A stretch of DNA of 64,000 bases, from contig JADFXD010000002.1 of assembly GCA_015233725.1 (NCBI GenBank), forward strand, positions 22,437-86,436. The letters are read 5' to 3'. The notes below the pieces were generated by a model. It searched no databases and was not told the DNA's origin. It saw only the letters and a program-made list of their open reading frames with translations. Source of the stretch: Nitrospirota bacterium (lineage in GTDB: Bacteria; Nitrospirota; Thermodesulfovibrionia; Thermodesulfovibrionales; Magnetobacteriaceae). Numbering within the stretch: the first letter of the stretch is position 1; each line of letters opens with the position of its first letter. Below are positions 44,075 to 53,264 of this stretch, one piece after another. The position numbers were made by a program, and so were the translations under genes.

Positions 44075-45625
44075 ATGACTGCCGAGAGACAGTTTATAAT
44101 ACATTTGTTGAGGGCATTTTTCCTGATCTGCCTGGATGTCATGGCCTTTTATACGTCGCTGTTTGTTGCCTGGTACATCCGGGACGGCATATTGCCCCTG
44201 GTGTTTAATTGGAGCCGCTCCTTACAGCTCTTCACTGCTCCAGGACACTCCTGGTTCTTTACTGCTCCAGGACACTCCTGGTTCTTTACTGCTCCAGGAC
44301 ACTCCTGGTTGCTGGGCGGGTTGACCGAAAACTTCTCTTTTGGTATGTATGTGGGGCTGTGGTGGGTGCCAGTTACTTATGTGTCTTTCAATGCCTATAG
44401 CGGTATGTACAGTGCCAGATTGCCCTTTTGGGATGATACACGGAGGTTGATTACCAGTCTTACGCTGATTATGTTGATTGTCATGATGATCGTCAATATT
44501 GGACAGATGTCGGCAGAGATATCACGGGTGATCCTGGTGTTACTGTGGTGTATATCGCTTGTTGTCTTTCCTGTATATCGACTGTTAGGCAAAAAAACGC
44601 TTTTTAGATTCTGCGTCTTTAAGACCAAGGCGCTCATACTTGGAGCCGGTAATACCGGCAGGCTGATTAATCAATGGCTGGCTCGTGAGAAATCTATCGG
44701 CATTGAGGTTGTGGGCTTTTTAGATGACGACCAGGAAAAGATAAACACCCTGGTTGATGGCAAGAGGGTGTTTGGAGGTATAGGTGACTATGCGCCCTTG
44801 ATCAAAAACCTCAGGACAAGCACGGTGATAATTGCCATGCCCTCACTTGGCCCCAAGCGTATATCCACGCTTGCGTTTCAACTGCAACTGTGCATAAAGG
44901 ACGTCATGATCGTCCCAGACCTCTACGGTGTGGCGCTGTTGAACACGGAACTATTGCACCTGTTTTATGAGGAGATATTCCTGTTAAAGATCAAGAACAA
45001 TCTCAAGTTTGTCAAAAACCGCGTCATAAAGCGTTTGTTTGATATTGTCTCGGCTATTGTCTTATTACCCTTGTTGTTGATCATTGTTGGGATTATCGGT
45101 CTGCTCATAAAGCTGGAGTCGCGTGGGCCTGTTATTTATTCGCATCTGAGGATTGGCAAGGGTGGGAAGCCATTTAAGTGCTACAAGTTTCGCACGATGG
45201 TCAAGGACGCCGATGCCGTGCTTGCCACCCTCCTAAAGAGCAACTCCAAACTCAAGGAGTGGCAACAGCGCTACAAGTTGACAAACGACCCGAGGGTCAC
45301 CCGATTTGGCGCCTTTCTGAGAAAGACCTCGCTGGATGAGCTGCCACAGATATTTAACGTCCTCAAGGGAGAGATGAGTATTATCGGTCCGCGACCAGTG
45401 ACCGAACACGAGGTGGAGACCTACTACAAGGAGCTGGCCGAGGCATGTTTTTCCGTGTTGCCTGGCATCACGGGTCTGTGGCAGGTCTCAGGCCGCAACG
45501 ACACAACCTACGACTACAGGATCAGACTCGATAACTGGTACATCATGAACTGGTCACTGTGGCTTGACATCGTCATACTGATAAAGACTATCTCGGTGGT
45601 GTTCTTTATGAAGGGGGTGCGGTAA
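44075..45625 (+). CDS. Undecaprenyl-phosphate sugar phosphotransferase (WbaP/WcaJ type)
   Basis: Adds the first sugar-1-phosphate of a polysaccharide to undecaprenyl phosphate at the inner membrane. 516 residues: N-terminal membrane helices, central nucleotide-binding-like domain ([13 protein letters not shown]), membrane helix, and the C-terminal catalytic domain ([38 protein letters not shown]). ATG 44075 is preferred over 44045. The loop after the first membrane helix carries three in-frame 27-bp units (TAPGHSWFF repeated). Followed after 2 nt by a radical SAM gene. Confidence 0.93.
   Translation: MTAERQFIIHLLRAFFLICLDVMAFYTSLFVAWYIRDGILPLVFNWSRSLQLFTAPGHSWFFTAPGHSWFFTAPGHSWLLGGLTENFSFGMYVGLWWVPVTYVSFNAYSGMYSARLPFWDDTRRLITSLTLIMLIVMMIVNIGQMSAEISRVILVLLWCISLVVFPVYRLLGKKTLFRFCVFKTKALILGAGNTGRLINQWLAREKSIGIEVVGFLDDDQEKINTLVDGKRVFGGIGDYAPLIKNLRTSTVIIAMPSLGPKRISTLAFQLQLCIKDVMIVPDLYGVALLNTELLHLFYEEIFLLKIKNNLKFVKNRVIKRLFDIVSAIVLLPLLLIIVGIIGLLIKLESRGPVIYSHLRIGKGGKPFKCYKFRTMVKDADAVLATLLKSNSKLKEWQQRYKLTNDPRVTRFGAFLRKTSLDELPQIFNVLKGEMSIIGPRPVTEHEVETYYKELAEACFSVLPGITGLWQVSGRNDTTYDYRIRLDNWYIMNWSLWLDIVILIKTISVVFFMKGVR
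44234..44314 (+). repeat. Three tandem 27-bp units inside the sugar transferase gene
   Basis: Units begin at 44234, 44261 and 44288 with ACTGCTCCAGGACACTCC. The centre is ACA instead of the more common CGC. Each unit adds nine residues, so the frame is kept. They code for a loop expected in the periplasm. Confidence 0.95.
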
Positions 45626-45627
45626 GA

Positions 45628-46752
45628 TTGCCTTACGTGGATAAGTACCTGCTAAGGAGGCTCTACAACAGCCTCAAGCTGCGACCTCTCAAGATTGCCG
45701 CCATCAGGGCACTGGAGGCATTTAGTCTCCCCGTCTATCGCCTTGCCATTGATACCAACAACGCCTGTAACCTGCGCTGTATCATGTGTTACATGTCTCT
45801 TAAGCAATTCAGGGGGCAGCTCAGGGTGATGCCCCTTGAGGTCTTTGACTCCCTTGCCAGGGACATCTTCGGGATGGTGCGGGTATTGGAGCTCTCCTGT
45901 GGGTATGAGCCGTTTTTGACGAAGGGGTTCCTGGACTATCTGAGGGTCGCAAGGCGTTATTGTCATGGCTACATCAGCGTATGCACCAACGCGACCCTCC
46001 TGAACGATGACGTCATTGGCCGGATCGTTGCCGAGGGCTTGCTGGATGAGGTCATCGTCAGCATCGATGGCCTTACCGAGGCGACCTACAACGGCATCCG
46101 GCCAAACGGGGATTTTAAACGCGTCCTGGCCGCTCTTGGGTCTATCAAGGCTCATCGTGGTAAGGGGTCTACTCCGGTGGTCAGGATAAACTACACCATG
46201 CTGCGGTCAAACGTCGAGGAACTGAGGCATATCTATGAGTTTGCCAGGGAGTATGGCGTTGGCATTGTGCAGTTGAGGCACGCGAGGCTGGCCAGGCCAT
46301 TTGACGAGCTATTTGGGCAGTCGCTGTTTTACCATCAGGAGCTGTACGACAAGACAATAGGTGCATTAAGGCACCAGTTTGATGTCGCCAGCCCGAAGAT
46401 CGTGTTGATCCATCCGCCGTTGTTTTCTCAGAGGGAGACAACAATCAATGTCAGGTCTCCAGGAGCGTCCTGGAGCGGATCAAAAAAGCAGTGTGCGTAT
46501 CCGTGGTTTTACTTCATAATAGCCAGCGACGGGGCAGTCAAGCTCTGTCACAGCGGCGTTATCGGCAACATCAATGAGCGTCCATTCAGCGCTCTTCTGA
46601 GGTCGGATCGGGTCAGGGACATCCGCCGTCGTCTGCTGAGGGGCGAGCACAAGGCGATCTGCGCCGATTGCCTGACGATCAACGACGTCAGCGACATCAG
46701 ACAACCAGAGGCCTTCATCCGCCCCGATAAAGACTACAGGCCATATGCGTAA
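45628..46752 (+). CDS. Radical SAM protein with SPASM-like C-terminus
   Basis: 374 residues. Radical SAM motif CNLRCIMC (about residue 48) and GxxE-like strands; C-terminal Cys set (CAYPW, CHSG, ICADC) for auxiliary clusters. TTG start at 45628, just after the transferase stop, preceded by GGGGG. A single 27-bp unit at 46459-46485 is translated as PGASWSGS immediately before the SPASM Cys. Co-transcription with the sugar transferase suggests a role in glycan or peptide modification. Confidence 0.9.
   Translation: MPYVDKYLLRRLYNSLKLRPLKIAAIRALEAFSLPVYRLAIDTNNACNLRCIMCYMSLKQFRGQLRVMPLEVFDSLARDIFGMVRVLELSCGYEPFLTKGFLDYLRVARRYCHGYISVCTNATLLNDDVIGRIVAEGLLDEVIVSIDGLTEATYNGIRPNGDFKRVLAALGSIKAHRGKGSTPVVRINYTMLRSNVEELRHIYEFAREYGVGIVQLRHARLARPFDELFGQSLFYHQELYDKTIGALRHQFDVASPKIVLIHPPLFSQRETTINVRSPGASWSGSKKQCAYPWFYFIIASDGAVKLCHSGVIGNINERPFSALLRSDRVRDIRRRLLRGEHKAICADCLTINDVSDIRQPEAFIRPDKDYRPYA
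46459..46485 (+). repeat. 27-bp unit inside the radical SAM gene
   Basis: CCAGGAGCGTCCTGGAGC with the usual A-rich end. It is in frame and lies between the SAM barrel and the auxiliary-cluster domain. Confidence 0.85.
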
Positions 46753-46865
46753 GAAGAAAAGGGAAAGAAGGGGAGCGCCTGGCCGCCCTCCCCTCAGACC
46801 CCTCCCGCAAGGGGAGGGGTGAGGCACCCCGGCCAACAAGAAGTCCCCTTGACCCCTTCCTGCGA
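46753..46865. repeat. Composite hairpin repeat, copy 10
   Basis: A/G-rich lead, a GGAGCGCCTGGCCGCCCTCC segment, GGGGTGAGGCACCCC (46816-46830), then a GTCCCCTTGACCCC arm. Mixes the two intergenic families. Confidence 0.8.
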
Positions 46866-46918
46866 TAGTTGTTATAATATTTCTTAGTATTCTATTAAAT
46901 ATCAAAAGGAGGTTGTAG

Positions 46919-47962
46919 ATGTCTGAGATAACGATATTACATTTATCGGATTTGCACATGGAAAAAAGTAATCTTACAAAACCTGAGGTTGTTATGAAAG
47001 CACTGTTTGAGGATTTAAAGCGTCTTAGGAATAATGAAGACCTGAAACCCGATCTTGTTTTCTTTACAGGTGATCTTGTGAAGGATGGTAGCAAAGATGA
47101 AGAGTTTAAACGTGCAAAAGAGGAATTTATTACGCCCTTAATGAAAACTTTAGGATTGTCAGAGGATTGTTTCTTCCTTGTCCCTGGCAATCACGATATT
47201 GACAGAGATAAACAGAATCAGAATAAGGATACAATTTTCTATATCAGGGCGTTATATAAGAACAAAGATGAGCGTGACAAGTTTTTTGATAATAACAAGA
47301 TGGGTTTACAAAAAGGCAAGTATATGGAGGCGCTGCATTATTTTACAGCATTAAAAAACACCTTGGACTATAGCCATATAGAACACAAAGAAAACAATAT
47401 GTTTTCTGTCTATAAGCCAACCATAAACGGTGTAAAACTTGGAATTGGCTGTTTAAATTCCGCATGGTTATCATGTGGTGCTAAATTTGACAAAAAGGAA
47501 CTAATTGTTGGCGAAAGGCAAGTTGACTGGGTATTTGAAGAGATAAGAGATTGTTCTATCAAGATAGCGCTCATGCACCATCATATTGAGGATTTAACGC
47601 CGTTAGATGGAAAATGTGTTAAAGATAAGTTACGTAATAATTTTGATTGGCTTTTTACTGGTCATTTGCATATGAATAAACTCGAATTCCGTGAAGGTCC
47701 TCAACCTTACGGTAAGTTGTTTCATAGTGTTGCAGGAGAGTTATCTGAAGATAGTGAGGGCTATTATCAAGGTTATACGATATTAAAGTTTGATTTACAA
47801 AGTAAGCAAAACACTAAAATACACAAGAGTAAATACCGAGTCTCTTGTCAAGAATTTCTCACAGATACAGATGCTGATAGCAATGTTGTAGACGCTAACC
47901 ATATGCTTGGCTCTAATTTGATTATTGCTTCCGCAAAAAATGACCCCAGACGCACAAAATAG
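46919..47962 (+). CDS. Calcineurin-like metallophosphatase
   Basis: 347 residues with the full metal set: LSDLHM, TGDLVKDG, PGNHDID, LMHHH and FTGHLH. AAAAGGAGG 6 nt before ATG 46919. The gene is clearly more AT-rich than its flanks and uses many AAA, TTA and ATA codons, so recent acquisition is likely. No transposase or integrase is seen near it. The C-terminal about 70 residues are not part of the phosphatase core. Substrate unknown; relatives include cyclic-nucleotide phosphodiesterases and defence-linked phosphatases. Confidence 0.9.
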   Translation: MSEITILHLSDLHMEKSNLTKPEVVMKALFEDLKRLRNNEDLKPDLVFFTGDLVKDGSKDEEFKRAKEEFITPLMKTLGLSEDCFFLVPGNHDIDRDKQNQNKDTIFYIRALYKNKDERDKFFDNNKMGLQKGKYMEALHYFTALKNTLDYSHIEHKENNMFSVYKPTINGVKLGIGCLNSAWLSCGAKFDKKELIVGERQVDWVFEEIRDCSIKIALMHHHIEDLTPLDGKCVKDKLRNNFDWLFTGHLHMNKLEFREGPQPYGKLFHSVAGELSEDSEGYYQGYTILKFDLQSKQNTKIHKSKYRVSCQEFLTDTDADSNVVDANHMLGSNLIIASAKNDPRRTK

Positions 47963-48022
47963 CTTCACAGGATAAGCGCAACTTGCCTCAAACTGCCTAG
48001 TCCATAGCTCAAGCCTCCGCAT

Positions 48023-48140
48023 TACGGGGTCAAGGGGACTTCTTTTTGACCGGGGTGCCTCACCCCTCCCCTTGCAGGGTGGGTCTGAGGGAGGGGCGGC
48101 CAGGCGTCCTCCCTTCTCTCCCTTTCCCTTTCTTTATTTT
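48023..48140. repeat. Composite hairpin repeat, copy 11
   Basis: GGGGTCAAGGGGACTTC arm, GGGGTGCCTCACCCC (48052-48066), CTTGCAGGGTGGGTCTGAGG, then GGCGGCCAGGCGTCC and a C/T-rich run. It is the reverse complement of the arrangement at 46753-46865. Confidence 0.8.
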
Positions 48141-48185
48141 TTTAGCTGCAATCTTATGGGCAAATCTTGTACAATACTATGTAGG

Positions 48186-49742
48186 ATGGAAGCTGGGTTT
48201 GATCTGAACATGTTTATCGTCGAGTGTATGCAGGACTGCACGCAGGACAATGACGAGGTTGTCTTTGAGGGCGTGCTGAATATACTTGTCTACGAGGGCT
48301 TAATAGGCATTATCCGTGAGATGCAGGAGTATTTTACGCCCGATAACGTTGAGCTGCAGGGACAGGATGCGGATTATCTGACGTTGAATCGTCAGTTGCT
48401 TCGGCAGAGGTTGATCCAATACGCACAGGACAAGGGGATTAACCTCAACGAGGCCTCAAACGCCGCCGCCGCCATCGCAGAGCGGATCGATGACGATAAC
48501 CTCTTTGAGCTTATCAATGTCCTTACGGGCAGCGCCAAAGGCAGCGACATACATACCGCCCGACTCTGCGATCGCTTAAGCAAGGCGTGGGATACGATTG
48601 GTCAACAGAAAAACGCTATCGAGTATACCCTCAGGGCACTCGAACTAGACCTCTCATTATACGGGCAGATGCACTCTGCCGTCTCTGAGAGGTATAATGC
48701 CATCGGCGTGTCATTTAACGGTATTGGCAGGTTGGATAAGGCAATAAGCTGCTTTAACAAGGCCATTGAGGTAGACCTGAGCATCTTTGGCGAAAATCAT
48801 CCGAGGGTCTCTGCCCGATACAACAACCTCGGCATGTGCTGGAGGTCGTTGGGGGATGCCCAAAAGGCCATAGAGTATTATGAAAAGGCTATCAAGATAG
48901 ATATTGCCATCTTTGGCGACAGACACCCTCGCGTCTCCACGCTGTACAACAACATCGGCCTTGCCTGGGGGACACTTGGGGACCTGCATAAAGCCATAGA
49001 CTATTACAACAAGGCCCTCGATATAGACCTCCAGCACTATGGCAGGGGCACCCCCGATATTGCCACCATTTACAATAACATGGGGCTGGCCTGGAGGACC
49101 CTGGGGGATGTGGAAAAGGCCATCGAATTCTATACAAAGGCCCTGGAAATAGACATAAGCATCTACGAGGACAAGCACCCCAGTATCGCCAGGGACTACA
49201 CAAACATCGGTACGGTATGGAGCATCATGGGCGATAAGCACAAGGGCATAGAGTTCTATAACAAGGCCCTTGAAATAGATATACTCGTCTATGGTCGTGA
49301 CCATCCCGATGTTGCCGTCGATTACAATAACCTGGGTATGGCATGGTGCACCCTGGGATTCATTCAAAATGGCATCGAGTACTATAAGAAGGCCCTGCGT
49401 ATAGACCTCAACGCCTATGGGAAGAAGCACCCCACCGTTGCCATACGCTTTAACAACCTGGGGCTGGCCTGGCGCAACCTAGGTGAATTTACAAGGGCCA
49501 TAAGGTACTATGAAATGGCGCTCAAGATAGATATCAGCCTCTATGGCGAAAAGCACTACAGCGTGGGCAGGGACCTGAACAATCTAGGCTCCGCCTGGCG
49601 TGAGCTCGGGGATAAGGATAAGGGACTTGAGTACTTCACGCGCGCCTTCACTATCTTTTCAGAGTTCTACGGCGCCGATCACCCCACCACTAAGACCGTC
49701 AAGGAAAACCTCGATTACTGCAGGGAGTGGAGCCCAAGATAG
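48186..49742 (+). CDS. TPR protein of the kinesin-light-chain type
   Basis: 518 residues. A helical N-terminal region (about 1-150) and nine consecutive 42-residue TPRs (AIEYYEKAIKIDIAIFGDRHP...YNNIGLAWGTLGD), a spacing typical of kinesin-light-chain-like TPRs. ATG 48186 is chosen; frame upstream of it is repeat DNA. A TACAAT lies 10 nt before the start, giving a leader of only a few bases. Likely a protein-protein scaffold. Its end overlaps the convergent NagA-like gene by 28 bp. Confidence 0.88.
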   Translation: MEAGFDLNMFIVECMQDCTQDNDEVVFEGVLNILVYEGLIGIIREMQEYFTPDNVELQGQDADYLTLNRQLLRQRLIQYAQDKGINLNEASNAAAAIAERIDDDNLFELINVLTGSAKGSDIHTARLCDRLSKAWDTIGQQKNAIEYTLRALELDLSLYGQMHSAVSERYNAIGVSFNGIGRLDKAISCFNKAIEVDLSIFGENHPRVSARYNNLGMCWRSLGDAQKAIEYYEKAIKIDIAIFGDRHPRVSTLYNNIGLAWGTLGDLHKAIDYYNKALDIDLQHYGRGTPDIATIYNNMGLAWRTLGDVEKAIEFYTKALEIDISIYEDKHPSIARDYTNIGTVWSIMGDKHKGIEFYNKALEIDILVYGRDHPDVAVDYNNLGMAWCTLGFIQNGIEYYKKALRIDLNAYGKKHPTVAIRFNNLGLAWRNLGEFTRAIRYYEMALKIDISLYGEKHYSVGRDLNNLGSAWRELGDKDKGLEYFTRAFTIFSEFYGADHPTTKTVKENLDYCREWSPR

Positions 49743-50593
49743 TCGGCGGGGTTTCGTGTTATACAGTCCATGATCAATTCCTCGCTAAAGCCGTTTTTAA
49801 TGAGTCTCTTTGCGGCCTCAGTCACGGTCATGGAGCCGCCTAATAGGGTGTTGCTTGTGTTTGTGATCCCTCCGGCGTAGTGCGAGGACTTCGTCTCTTT
49901 TACCGTGTCGGAGACGATGATTATCTTGTCACTGGCCTTAGCGTTAAAGATCAACGATAGAGTCTTCTGATGCAGGTGGTATGGGTCGGCGATGACCTCT
50001 ACGTAGATGTCCTTGTTGGTGAGGGCAAAGCCTGCTATGCCGGGCTCGCGATGGTGGAAGGGGCGCATCGCGTTAAATAGGTGTGTCACCCCGGAAGCGC
50101 CTGCATAGAAACCGGCCTCTGCCTCGGAATATGTAGCGTTAGAGTGTCCCATGTTGACGAGTATGCCCTTTTCTCTTATCTGTCGTATCATGGGGATTGC
50201 GCCATCGAGTTCCGGCGCTACCGTGATTATCTTGACAATGTCTGATACGTCCTCCAATAAATCGGCAAGGGCCTTTTCGGATGGCTTGATAAATGCGGTC
50301 TTGTTTAGGGCTCCGCATCGTTCAGGGTTTAAAAATGGGCCTTCGAGGTGTACGCCTATAATCCTTGCCTGACTGATGGCGGTGTTTTCAGAGGATGCCT
50401 GCAGCTCCATTGCCTTTCTTACGGTTAATACGTGAAGTCGCATGATGTCTATCTCAGCGGCGTAGATGGTTGGTATGATCACACCAACACCGTTTTGCGC
50501 CTGCAGTTCAGCTATCCTTATGATCTGCTTTCTTGATGCCGTCGCCGTATCGAAACTACCTATTCCGTGTGTATGTATGTCTATAACTTCCAT
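49715..50593 (-). CDS. nagA: N-acetylglucosamine-6-phosphate deacetylase-like amidohydrolase
   Basis: 292 residues, lacking the small N-terminal beta domain of the usual about 380-residue NagA. Metal and active-site motifs are kept: HTHG, HLEGPFLNP, GHSNAT, THLFNAM and the SDTV strand. Start at ATG 50593 (MEVIDIHTHG). Expected to remove acetate from GlcNAc-6-P in murein recycling; shortness means specificity is uncertain. Confidence 0.82.
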   Translation of the reverse strand: MEVIDIHTHGIGSFDTATASRKQIIRIAELQAQNGVGVIIPTIYAAEIDIMRLHVLTVRKAMELQASSENTAISQARIIGVHLEGPFLNPERCGALNKTAFIKPSEKALADLLEDVSDIVKIITVAPELDGAIPMIRQIREKGILVNMGHSNATYSEAEAGFYAGASGVTHLFNAMRPFHHREPGIAGFALTNKDIYVEVIADPYHLHQKTLSLIFNAKASDKIIIVSDTVKETKSSHYAGGITNTSNTLLGGSMTVTEAAKRLIKNGFSEELIMDCITRNPADYLGLHSLQ

Positions 50594-50714
50594 ATTATAT
50601 GTACATGTCCTTTCTACCCTATTAACGCTTGCATTTCTATATCCTGTATAATAACAATACCACCCTATGCAATTGCAAGGGCAGGGCAATCGACACCTTT
50701 GCTGCCAACAAGAA

Positions 50715-50800
50715 ATAAAGAAGAAAGAAGGAGGGCGGCGGAGCTTCTTTATTCGCTCCAGGTCGCACCTGGCCCTCCCTTCTTTAAAAAGTGCCCCCTT
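50715..50800. repeat. Composite hairpin repeat, copy 12
   Basis: A/G-rich lead, GGAGGGCGGCGG, a variant 27-bp unit GCTCCAGGTCGCACCTGG (50757-50773; CCAGGT-CGC-ACCTGG), and GGCCCTCCC. The T/A replacements keep the palindrome. Confidence 0.75.
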
Positions 50801-50835
50801 CTCTTTCTGAAAGTTTTATGCTATACTACCCTCGT

Positions 50836-52515
50836 ATGATAAAAAAGGTTGCATACTGCCTCATACAGATGCTCTTGCTGCTTGGATGCGTCCTGGCGCC
50901 GGAGAGCGCCCGGGCCTCGGATGAGACACTTCAACCGCTCGTTGACAAGACCCTGAGCTTCTTTAAGCCCCTGAACCAGAGGGTTACAGCAGCCATCCAG
51001 GGCAACGTGATAACTGTAGGAAAGGGCACAACGGATGCGGTTATCAAGGGGATGCGCCTGGAAATCTTCCGGGAGGGTGAGATGTTCTATCACCCCGTCA
51101 CCAACGAACCCGTTGGCCGATTTGAAAGATCAGTGGGCACCGCCGAGGTCATCGACGTTACCCCAAATGCCATAAAGGCAACCGTCCTATCCGGCAAGCC
51201 GCAAAAATCCGACATCGCAAGGGTCTCAGCCTCAAAGAAAAGGCTCCTGTTCTATCAGGGCAAGACGATAGACTGGTTCGTCGGGGACGCCTACTACAGA
51301 CAACTAAAAGAGACAGGCCGATTCGAGCTGATCGACACCTCGCTCGTCACCGATGACCTCACAACGATCCTGGCGGAGGCAAAGAAGTCCGAGGCCAGCG
51401 TGCTCGCCGTGGTAGATGGCGTAAAGGAAGGCAAGACCAGGTTTATAAGACAACGACTCTTCTGGGTCTCCGACGCAAAGGAGATATCCACCGACAAGCT
51501 CCCCGTCAGCGATGACTACTCAAGCAACCTGAGGTCCGCCGCCGACCCGTTTGTGACATCCAACGACGCCCCACTTCTGACCTACCAACTCTCCAGCAGC
51601 TACGACCTAATCGCCGTGGGCGACCTCGACGGCGACAAGGAAAAGGAAATACTCCTAAGCGTCGGCTCCACCGTGAAGGCATTTCAACCCACCGTAGACC
51701 TCCATCAACTGTGGACGTTTGATACAGGCAAGTTCCACGAAAACATATACCTCGACGTCATAGACCTCAATAAAAACGGCAAGGATGAGGTGATAGTCGC
51801 CTCGTATGCCTCAGATGGTGTCTACAGCTATATATACGAAATCAAGGATAACGTTCCGTCACTCCTGTGGAAGACAAAGGGCTTCCTGCGCGTACTCAAT
51901 GACAGACTGCTGTTTCAGGATTTCGATCCATCGGGCGGGTTTCAGGGCGGCGTGATAAACGTTATCTACGACGGCAATTACCGCCTGGATAAGGAACTGC
52001 TACTACCCAAGGGGATCAACCTCTACGACTTCGCCTTCCTGGAAGACCAGGACAAAGGACAGGACATAATATTCTACGACAACGATAACCACATGGTCAT
52101 CGCCGACTACAAGGGGAACCCCCTGTGGAGAAGCAAAGACGACTTTGGCGGCTTCATAAGGGAATACAAGGGAGATACCACCTCCATTGTGGGCAAATCA
52201 GCCCTCTGGCATGTCGCCGACAGGTTCCACACCACAAAGCACCAGGCGTTGGTCATCAAACGCAGGCCCGTGACCACAACCGTGATATCCCTGGGCTACG
52301 GCAAGTCCAACATCGTAAACCTGCTGTGGAACGGTTCAACCGCGGACGAAAACGCCCTGATAGACAACCTCAGCGGCAACATCCTGGACTACGTCATAAA
52401 CAAGGACAGGTTGTACATCTTGAACAAACCAATACTGGGAATGGTGGGCAAGAACATCCTCAAGGGTGAAAATCCCTTTGTGACGATACTTTCGGTCTTT
52501 CCGTTTGTCTATTGA
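50836..52515 (+). CDS. Exported FG-GAP/VCBS-like beta-propeller protein
   Basis: 559 residues. Signal peptide (about 1-27) that could be cut after ARA or modified at the Cys of LLGC. An N-terminal domain (about 30-230) resembles FlgT-like/envelope folds, followed by blades with Ca-binding FG-GAP motifs (VGDLDGDKEKEILL, VIDLNKNGKDEVIVA). TATACT lies 8 nt before ATG 50836. It precedes uppS and cdsA with a 4-bp or shorter gap, so it belongs to an envelope-precursor operon. Confidence 0.82.
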   Translation: MIKKVAYCLIQMLLLLGCVLAPESARASDETLQPLVDKTLSFFKPLNQRVTAAIQGNVITVGKGTTDAVIKGMRLEIFREGEMFYHPVTNEPVGRFERSVGTAEVIDVTPNAIKATVLSGKPQKSDIARVSASKKRLLFYQGKTIDWFVGDAYYRQLKETGRFELIDTSLVTDDLTTILAEAKKSEASVLAVVDGVKEGKTRFIRQRLFWVSDAKEISTDKLPVSDDYSSNLRSAADPFVTSNDAPLLTYQLSSSYDLIAVGDLDGDKEKEILLSVGSTVKAFQPTVDLHQLWTFDTGKFHENIYLDVIDLNKNGKDEVIVASYASDGVYSYIYEIKDNVPSLLWKTKGFLRVLNDRLLFQDFDPSGGFQGGVINVIYDGNYRLDKELLLPKGINLYDFAFLEDQDKGQDIIFYDNDNHMVIADYKGNPLWRSKDDFGGFIREYKGDTTSIVGKSALWHVADRFHTTKHQALVIKRRPVTTTVISLGYGKSNIVNLLWNGSTADENALIDNLSGNILDYVINKDRLYILNKPILGMVGKNILKGENPFVTILSVFPFVY

Positions 52516-52550
52516 CGGGCACCTGCGGCGCTGAGGAGGAACGCTTTTAC

Positions 52551-53264
52551 TTGGACAACGGCATAATACCAAGGCACGTGGGCATTATCATGGATGGCAA
52601 CGGCAGATGGGCCAATATAAGGGGACTGCCCAGGGTAGAGGGGCACCGTCAGGGGGTTAGACGCAGCAAGGACGTCATAAACGCCAGCTTCGATATCGGC
52701 GTCAAGGTCCTCACCCTGTACGCCTTCTCGATAGAAAACTGGAGAAGACCAGAGACCGAGGTGCTAACCCTGATGGACCTCCTGGACCTCTACCTCAAGA
52801 CTGAGATAGATGACCTCATGAGCAAGGGCATAGTCTTTAAGGTGATCGGCAACAGGGAAAAACTACCCTCCGAGATACAGTTCCTGATAAAAAACGCCGA
52901 GTTCCTGACGTCCTTTAACACAGGCATGACCCTCTCGATGGCAATCAGCTACGGCGGCAGAGACGAAATCGTCCGCACGGTGAGAAGACTCGCCAGGAGC
53001 GGCGTTGACCTCCGCGACCTCGATGAATCCACCTTTGAATCCAACCTCGATACCAAGGGTATGCTCCCGGTAGACCTGATAATCCGCACGGGCGGAGAGC
53101 AAAGGATCAGCAACTTCCTGATCTGGCAGTCGGCCTACGCGGAGCTGTACTTCACCGACACCCTGTGGCCAGACTTCACTCAGGATGAGTTCTTCTCCGC
53201 CATCCACAACTACAAACAAAGGGAGAGGCGTTTTGGGTCGGTCCCTCAGAAGGTCTCCTTGTAG
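52551..53264 (+). CDS. uppS: Isoprenyl transferase (undecaprenyl diphosphate synthase)
   Basis: Condenses isopentenyl units on farnesyl diphosphate to make the C55 lipid carrier. About 237 residues; IIMDGNGRWA with the catalytic Asp, YAFSIENWRRP, and the C-terminal RTGGEQRISNFL with the FTDTLWPDF segment. Two TTG starts are possible: 52512 (overlaps the previous stop by 4 bp) and 52551 (AGGAGG 11 nt upstream); the second fits the family's N-terminus better. Supplies the carrier used by the sugar transferase found at 44 kb. Confidence 0.94.
   Translation: MDNGIIPRHVGIIMDGNGRWANIRGLPRVEGHRQGVRRSKDVINASFDIGVKVLTLYAFSIENWRRPETEVLTLMDLLDLYLKTEIDDLMSKGIVFKVIGNREKLPSEIQFLIKNAEFLTSFNTGMTLSMAISYGGRDEIVRTVRRLARSGVDLRDLDESTFESNLDTKGMLPVDLIIRTGGEQRISNFLIWQSAYAELYFTDTLWPDFTQDEFFSAIHNYKQRERRFGSVPQKVSL

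Noticed and set aside
48072-48185. N-terminal extension of the TPR protein
   Set aside because: Composed of composite-repeat sequence and placed before the -10-like box.
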